Positions 57,230 to 64,000 of a DNA stretch of 64,000 nt are shown piece after piece; position 1 is the stretch's first letter, and each line of letters starts with the position of its first letter. Source of the stretch: Basidiobolus meristosporus CBS 931.73 (taxonomy: Eukaryota > Basidiobolomycota > Basidiobolomycetes > Basidiobolales > Basidiobolaceae); the NCBI GenBank assembly GCA_002104905.1, contig MCFE01000030.1, positions 62,001 to 126,000 of the forward strand, written 5' to 3'. The notes under the pieces were generated by a model that searched no databases, was not told the DNA's origin, and worked only from the letters and a program-made list of their open reading frames with translations. Made by a program: the position numbers and the translations under genes.

Positions 57230-58112
57230 CTCACAGCCTACTGAATATTAGCCCACTCTTCATCATTGCACTCAGCAGCTTTACAGATCTTCAGTGTCAT
57301 TTGATTTTTAAGCTTTAGTATAAACGCTAGGTTCTCTCCCTCCCATGCGGCAATGGTTCTCTGTGCACTTTATCTTTGGGCACCATTGTTTAGCTTCAAG
57401 GACTGTGCAGTGTTCCTTGGCTGTAACACTGGGAAATGGCTCATTTCATGGCTGTGACATTGAACTACTTGAGTTCCTTCTTTGCAGCAAGGATGCTGCT
57501 TTCTCTACCTGGGATATTGATTGCTCTGCACATACTATCCACTCATCCTGCTTTTAGACTATTCCCTGATTTCTCTGGGCTATTGTATCTATCCTATTGG
57601 CAACTGCACCTATTTACCTCATTAATGCTTTGGTATGAGCTGACAACATACTTGCTAATATGGGTGGTGATGATGTTATGACAGCCACTTGCTTGTCTTC
57701 AACTAAAGATACTGCTTATGCGGCATTCTTATATGCCTGAGAAATATGGTCAGCTTGTGGCTCCTCAGAGATTCTCATTTGCCTACTTTACTAAGAGCCT
57801 GAGGAGTCTACATTAATACCTACAGTGTGCACACTGTCAGCAGTGGGGCTTGATTGAGAACCAGATAGCATTGTGTTATTTCTTGGTGGCATATATATGG
57901 AAGTGGGTCAAACTAAAGGGGAAATAGTGTTACATATAAGGAGTTTGCATCATTACCTTCAGTGGGCACACTATCAACTCAACCTTTTTGGATGTAGCAC
58001 CACTTGTTGCACTGAATGTCAAAGCAAGCTGTTGTCCAAATGTTATTCTGTTGCCATCAGTGGTAGGGCTTGGTTGGGAACCAGACAACTTTGCTTTATT
58101 TTTTGGCGGCAT
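57230..58112 (-). pseudogene. ORF1 of the Tnp2 element, copy D, with duplicated 5' end
   Basis: Two ORF1 starts follow one another: MPPKNKAKLSGSQPSPTTDG at 58,112 and a decayed MPPRNNTMLSGSQSSPTADS near 57,895, each preceded by the TATATAT promoter block. Downstream are VITSPPILASMLSAHTKALM and SSSSMSQP. Many stops. Confidence 0.6.
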
Positions 58113-58199
58113 ATATAGAAGTGAGTCAAACCAAAGGGGAAATAGTGTTACTTATAAAGGTGTATGTGGTGCCACAACTTTATTCATAATGCTTACTAC

Positions 58200-58485
58200 G
58201 GCTGCTCATCATTGAATCTTACTCCCATATGGGTCAATGTCTCAAATATAAGACTTTAATACTCATTTGGGAATTGACAATAAAAGTGATATAATAGTGT
58301 TGTGTAGTTGAGGGTCAATCTGTTGGGCCCTATGGATAAGACTACTTTGATTTAACACTGTAAGAGAAAAGGAAAAAGACCATGTGCCTATAGTAGCAGG
58401 CCTCTTAGCCACGGAGCATGCAGACAGCATAGGAAGAATTGCAAGAATCACAGTCAATATTTAGCCACACAAGTTATACTCAACG
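58200..58485 (+). pseudogene. Transposase N-terminal fragment, copy D
   Basis: Only the first part of the Tnp2 gene (zinc-finger-like start, GKDHVPIVAG-type sequence) remains. It stops abruptly where the reversed transposase end of copy C begins. Confidence 0.5.
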
Positions 58486-60945
58486 CAAAATAATTTGGTC
58501 CTGCAGGTGGATCCAATCTATATCAGCCATCTGGATCTTGTTAGGAGACCATTATAATGCCAGCAGCATGGAATGAATTACCCTCTACCTAATCTTACAA
58601 CAGATCACAAAGGCATCTGATTATATTTACTGCCATATAAAGTTAAAAAATATGATAATGTTTGAATGGTGTTTTACCAGGGATTGCATAGCATTATAGC
58701 AGTTGTAATGAGCTCTACAGCCATATGAGTGGCTTTAACTGGCCAGTACATCCAATTGCCTTGTATGTCAAAAGCATGATGGTGCCTTGATGGCCTCAAT
58801 GCAAGCCTCCAATGGCATTATCATGGTAGTATGGTGGCCTATGGCTAATTCTGTATAATGCTACCAAATCAATTTACCAAATGGTATTTTCTTTTTCTAA
58901 CCCTCCTTGTACAACTTGTTTATTCCACATTAGAATTGCCTATCTTTGTTTGCTTACCTACTACTACCTTGGGTATTCTGTATATAGCTCAAATAAAAAA
59001 ACTATGGCCTCCTGCTAACTAACCTCAACAAATGCACACACCTGCCGCAATTAACACATTTCTATCACCCCAACTATATGGCTTTTCAGTGTGATACTAT
59101 CAAAGTTGCCATACACCTTATATTGCTGTTAACATATACATCTTGCAAACAAACACTTGGTTAGCACTAGTTCTGCCTTGAATACCTCCAAAATATTTGC
59201 AAACAACTTTTTTGTGTTTAGCAATATATTCTTTCTCCCTGCTGGATTCCAGTCTCCCTTATAGGTGCAATGTGACTTATGTTTGTGTAAATGCCATACT
59301 AAATGGTGCAGAAATTGGCTTGTGACCAAGAGAAACACAGCATACTTTGGTTGAATCTTCTTAATAACAAATATTTGCATGCTGTACTCAGCACAACTTT
59401 TCATCAATTAACCAATTACCCACACATTGGGGCTGCTTAGCTTCTTAATGCAATGGGCATAGGTGTCTCCAGGTGCTCATCTGTCTGCAGTATTCTCAAC
59501 TCCTCCTGCCTGTCCATCATATGCCAATGCATCACATCCATGAAGGACTTGAGTTTTATATTTTTGATGGGGCAGGGATATGGTAGTTCCTAAAATTTGA
59601 CTTGTCTTCTTATCTCACACACATCTGATCCATAGGATACTTTCAAAAGGTAAAGCAAGGCACAATACTCTCCACAAACTAATAAATTCAAGAGAGAGGT
59701 GTAAAAAAACACCTGAATGGTTGAACTGAACCCCAGTGACAACTAAGTGAAGAATCTTAGAGTTGTCAGAGAGTGGTGGAAATAATAGCAAAGAGGTTGA
59801 TTTGATCAAGTTGATTCAGTATGTTTCAATAGACTAAACTAATTGAAACCTGTTATGGTGTTGATAGATGCATAAGATAAAGAATAATTGCATTATTAAT
59901 GAGCTGATGTAATGGCAACTGCTAAGTTCCTGGATAGATCTCAGATGATTAATCATCTGAGCAGGCTTAGCAAATATATTGTTAATGTAATAACACATAA
60001 GAATTGATTGTATAGGACAGCTAATGATAAATTCTGAGAAGTGATAAAATAAACCAAAAATGGTATTGGTTATGTTCAGGTTAAGGAAAATCAGTCAGGG
60101 TACTAGATTTTCTAATGGAGTAAAACTGGCTAAGTTTTGAATGTTGGTACATAACACATACCAAGCAACATGGAGTAGAGAATGGATACAGGTAGTGTCA
60201 GAAATCCACAAATTCAGCTTTATGTTTGTAGTATAGCAGCCCAGGTGATGTTGTAAACTCCTTACACAAAAGGTGTAGATGCATCAAGTTGGCATTAGTG
60301 ATCTGCTTCTGGATAATTACTCTTACAATGTCCACCTTTAAATCCCAATGTTTTCAGTGTACTCTGGGTAGGAGTGGCTTCAGAAGGCTACTTGAATAAA
60401 CACATATCCAGCTCATCAAGTCCTTGCACTTGTATTATAGCATATGTGAATGGATGTTGATTGGAGTTCATGAGAAGTACTTAAGGTAGCTTAATTCTGT
60501 AATATCTTGCCAATTCTTTCAAATTTCTCTGATATCCCAAAGCGCTCATTTAGCTTGAAATGCCCCATGTACAACTTGATCATCAGTGTAGGGATAGTGT
60601 TGCAAAATAAATGCATTGCTGCCTGTTGAAAGCTCTTGCTTCAATAGATACCCTTTGTCTTAAGTATCTCTGGGTTCCAATCAATTCTATATTTTGGTCA
60701 ATGGCTTATAGCTTGCCAACTTTGATGCAATTGCAAGCCGACTACTGCATGTTCTCTCTGCAGAAAGATGGTGTTCTTAGTGTTGGTGCTTGGCTAATAA
60801 TAATGCTAGTGAGTTAAGGAGTAAGTCCCCTGGATCTCACAAATTAAGCAGCAATACCATCTATTGTGCCCAGATAGGCTGGCAATCTTGCTGATGGATG
60901 GGTTATCTCCAATGCAGGATATAATATGGGCTCTGACACATTGTC
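58486..60945 (-). pseudogene. Tnp2-type transposase C-terminal two-thirds, copy C
   Basis: Corresponds to copy A 44,280-46,240 with many substitutions and stops. The DUF4218-like block and the GD..SISKIA region can be followed. A foreign insert of about 470 bp interrupts it at 59,680-60,155. The N-terminal third is deleted: at about 60,945 it joins directly to the ORF1 promoter. Confidence 0.65.
59680..60155. mobile_element. Unclassified AT-rich insertion in copy C
   Basis: Copies A and B have no counterpart here (target around CCACACACTGTGCAAGATGG in copy A). Ends are not sharply defined, and no target duplication or terminal repeat is clear. It contains no open frame of note. A solo LTR of another family is possible. 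Confidence 0.45.
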
Positions 60946-60975
60946 TCCCCATTAGTTTCACTCACTTCCTCATAT

Positions 60976-63050
60976 ATGGAGCCAAAAATTAAGTATAATT
61001 GTCTAGTTTCCAACTAAGCCCTACCACTGGCAGCAGCAGAAGAAAGGTTGGACAACAACTTGCTTTGATTTTCAGTGCAACAAGTAATACTACAACCAAA
61101 AAAGGCCCTGTGGATAGTGTGCCCACTAAAGGTAACAATGCGGACTCCTCATGCTCTCAGTAAAGTAGACAATTAGGAATCTCTGCAGTGCTGCAAGCTG
61201 ACCATTATGCTCAGGCAGATGAGAATGCAGCATAAGCAGTTTCTTTAGTTTAAGACAAGCAAGTGGCTGTCACAACATCATAACCACCTGTACTGGCAAG
61301 AATGTTGTCAGCTCTTGACAAAGCATTTGTGATGCATTTACATATAGTAGAAGATAGAATGGATACAATGGCCCAGATAAATCAGAAAGCAGTTCAGAGA
61401 CAGGATGAGCAGACAATACATGTATAGCAATCAATTTCCTAAGTAGAGACAGCAGTATCTTTGCTGTAGAGGAGGAACTCATGCAGCTCCATGTAACAGC
61501 CAAGAATTGAGCCATTTCCCATTGTATTTGCAGAGGAACAACATAGAGTCTTTGAAGCACAATAACAGTACCCAAAGATAAAGCACTCAGAAAAACATAT
61601 CACAGCATGGGAGGGAGGAAATGTAGTGCTTCTACCAACACATAAAATCAAACACTTTGAAGATATGTGAAGCTGTTAAATGCAATGATGAAGAGTCTGC
61701 AATATTTGGGAGGCCACTAGAAGTCTAGCATCTCTACACCTTGGGTTGTGCATGCCATAGGGGAATCAGGAACTCAAGGCCAAGCAGTATGTGCATGACT
61801 TGTTCAATGAGCATTATCCTGGATTCAAACAGGCAAATAAATTTGGGCAAGAACTAGTATGCCAAAAAGTATCTCAAGAATTGCAGAAACTATCTAAGGC
61901 AGAAGAACATGGGTGCAATGACTAAAATCTGGCAGCTTCCTCAGGTGCCCATTACAAGTAGGGCCAAAGGCTCAAAACAAGCGTCAAAGAGATCTCAGGA
62001 GAGAGATGTCAGGTAGCTGAAAGTGGGCCTGTAAGGAAATAGCAGGCAGGCACAGATGAACCAGCACAACATTTATCAAGAAAAAAGCATAGTTCCACTC
62101 AAGAAGCTCTCAGTCAAAGTAGCAGTGAAGTAACTGGCAGTGACAAAAGCCAGTGGCTACATCAGGAGCCCATCACAGCATGGGCTGAGAGCTCAAGACA
62201 TGCGGGAAAGATGTATCAGGTTGCCCTCAGAGTGCCAGCAAGGGACAAGCAAGCCAAAACAGATGCATCAGAGCTGCATTCATCAAGCAGAAAAATAGCA
62301 CCAGACAAGAGGCACTCAGACAAAGTAGTAGTGAAAGACCTGGCAGTGATGAAGGAAAAGGTAAAGGGAAAAAAGTCTTCCCAAGCCAGAGACTGGAAAG
62401 TATTAGAAAAAAGCTGCAGTTCTTGCAGTTAAAGCAGTAAGCCTGGAACTGACTGAATCCTGTCATATCTAAGAAGAATTATTAACAAGAAAACAGCTGC
62501 TTTTAAAAGAGTTGGAAGTGCTGCTAGTTAAGCACCACTCCAGTGAGGTGGATGAGTTTTCAGAGAAAGGTAATTTATTTATCACAGCCACCATATCCTC
62601 AATTGTATACAGAGTGGAGATCTCACTGACAGACAAAGCAACAATGTCATGAGCTCAGAATACTATCACAATGCCTACAGTGGAATTCTGGGACATTAAT
62701 AGGCACACCTAGTGGTTGCAATGCTTCTTCAAGAGCAGTGCTTAAGAAAACACACATGAGTATTGCAAGGATTTATTGCAACAACTGGCAAATGAGGTTT
62801 TAGATCTTGCAGTCCTGGCAAAAGACCAGGATGAATGGGAACCAGTGATTGAACAGTTGCATAAAGCTGTTGGGTTCCCACCAAAGTCAGGCAACAGATC
62901 ATTACAGCAGAAATACATATTGGGTGGTGGATTTTAATGCAGTTACTTGTTGAGTGTGGGGTTGAGCTTAATGTTAGTGTTGGAGATGTGGACTTGTAGA
63001 GGTTAATAAAATTGACAATTGAGATAAAAGTAAAGTCTTAATGGAAATAA
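60976..63050 (+). pseudogene. ORF1 of the Tnp2 element, copy C
   Basis: Starts MEPKIKYNCLVSN, a decayed form of MPPKNKAKLSGSQ, and continues with stops through the coiled-coil part, the RDKQAK repeats (62,211-62,432) and the C-terminal block (EWEPVIEQLHKAVGFPPKSG, VSVGDVDL). It is the most decayed copy. Confidence 0.6.
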
Positions 63051-63470
63051 ATCAATCTGCATGCATGAAAAGTAAGAGAAACTGTTAAGTCAGGAAGAGG
63101 CAATAGCCAATAAATGCACGCAAATGTAGGAGGTGACTGAATGTCTACAATATGATAGAGAGAAAATTGGCAGAGAGCCAATCAGAGCCACCTATGTATT
63201 GTTGTGATGCCAAATTTTGCCCAAGTATTGTGTGAAATATGGGGTGCAAGTATTTTTTTATGGTCTTTGCACAGTGTCCTGATGGGATCAATACCTGCAG
63301 TCACAGGACTTTAAGTCTGTGATGCTCTTTTGACAAGAACATCACAATAACTTAGCATTGGGTAGATGCTTTGTAGAGGTACACACTCTCAGGAGGCAAG
63401 AAGAAAGGACTTTGCTTTAATTGTTGCTGGCAAGGGAATATCTCCAAGTACTGCCCTCAGAGAAGAAATG

Positions 63471-64000
63471 GGCACTGTGGTGGTGTATAAGTCCAAGGAA
63501 GAGATACTTCCAACACTTCTCAAGTGTTTTGTGTGTGGGGTGTTCACTGGGTGCAATAACCTCTGGCAAAAGCTTGCTAGGAATACTTGGGTTCTGTCTC
63601 TAATCTAATGTGAAGGGGAATAAAGCCACAAGCTTGTCAAGGGAAAACTATTGAGCTACAATCCCCAACTTAGTTGGCATCTTAACAAAAGTATGTGCTG
63701 GGTTCAGCGTCCTTTGAGATGACAATGTACTAAAGCTTCCAAAGTCAAAACAACTGTAAACTCCACCAGCAGGGACTTGATAAGAATGCAGCTGAGGTCA
63801 ATAGTTACAAAGACAGAAAAGTATCTTTGCCTGTACAAGAACAAACTTGGGAAAGAATCAAATATAATAAAAGATACCTACTCTGAGTATTCCTCACAAG
63901 TAGTGCCTCCAAGGTCAGTTGGCTGTCAGCATGGTTTCCTGGGAGTGTCCAGTGGTCTAGGGTTGGAAGTTCAGGTAGCAGCAGGTAGCAGTGATCATAC
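63471..64000. repeat. Right arm of the large inverted repeat (runs off the window)
   Basis: Reverse complement of 40,165-44,120 minus the Harbinger element. It encodes on the plus strand VVVYKSKEEILPTLLKCFVC, TGCNNLWQKLARNTWVLSL and a stop (63,471-63,608), and it contains the empty Harbinger target at 63,724-63,726. The end of the LTR-like repeat begins at about 63,880. Confidence 0.85.

Noticed and set aside
1-64000. CRISPR arrays, rRNA and tRNA genes
   Set aside because: No regularly spaced repeats, no rRNA-like blocks and no cloverleaf with a GGTTCRA-type arm could be found by eye. A tRNA scan would be needed to exclude a single tRNA.

Overview
The window is fungal nuclear DNA. Genes have many short spliceosomal introns (about 45-190 bp), and the recognisable products are fungal or broadly eukaryotic: an SPX-domain protein, aldehyde dehydrogenase, XPG/Rad2, Alg7, an Ino4-like bHLH, a CREB-like bZIP and an amino-acid permease. 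The XPG gene carries two AT-AC introns with textbook U12 signals. U12 introns are absent from most Dikarya, so this and the style of the genes point to an early-diverging fungus (Mucoromycota- or Zoopagomycota-like). That placement is inference; the species is not identified.

Left half, about 1-34.5 kb, is a genic region. In order: an SPX protein (minus, runs off the left edge), an ALDH of the aminomuconate-semialdehyde/ALDH8A1 class (minus), an unknown seven-helix membrane protein (plus), XPG/RAD2 (plus, 12 exons), an unknown 225-aa protein (minus), ALG7 (minus, 6 exons) sharing a promoter with a Myb/SANT-like protein (plus), an unknown coiled-coil protein (plus), a DUF4097-like protein (minus), a bHLH gene (plus, 7 exons), two DUF4436 membrane-protein paralogues (minus), a bZIP gene (minus) with two perfect CRE palindromes upstream, and an amino-acid permease (minus). 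Gaps of 1-2.5 kb hold nothing I can identify.

Right half, about 34.5-64 kb, is a transposon island with no host gene I can support. At 34.5-39.45 kb lie broken Ty1/copia pieces with four related LTRs, one inverted. At 39.6-40.3 kb is a second LTR-like repeat. At 40,445-43,862 is an apparently intact Harbinger-type DNA transposon with terminal inverted repeats, a 3-bp target duplication, a transposase and a divergent second gene. Its uninterrupted target is present in this same window at 63,724-63,726. From 44.3 to 63.4 kb are decayed copies of a Tnp2 (CACTA/EnSpm-like) element whose transposase and second gene (ORF1) are transcribed divergently from a spacer of roughly 0.1 kb. Two copies form a mirror-image pair centred near 49.2 kb; two more, deleted, lie at 57.2-63.1 kb. 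A 349-bp solo LTR with a 5-bp target duplication sits in one copy, and the sister copy keeps the empty site. The island is flanked by inverted-repeat arms (40.2-44.1 kb and 63.5-64.0 kb, the latter running off the end).

Most distinctive observations: the U12 introns in XPG, proved by recovery of invariant nuclease motifs; the Harbinger element with its own empty site and an unrecognised partner protein; and the divergent two-gene, mirror-image Tnp2 elements.
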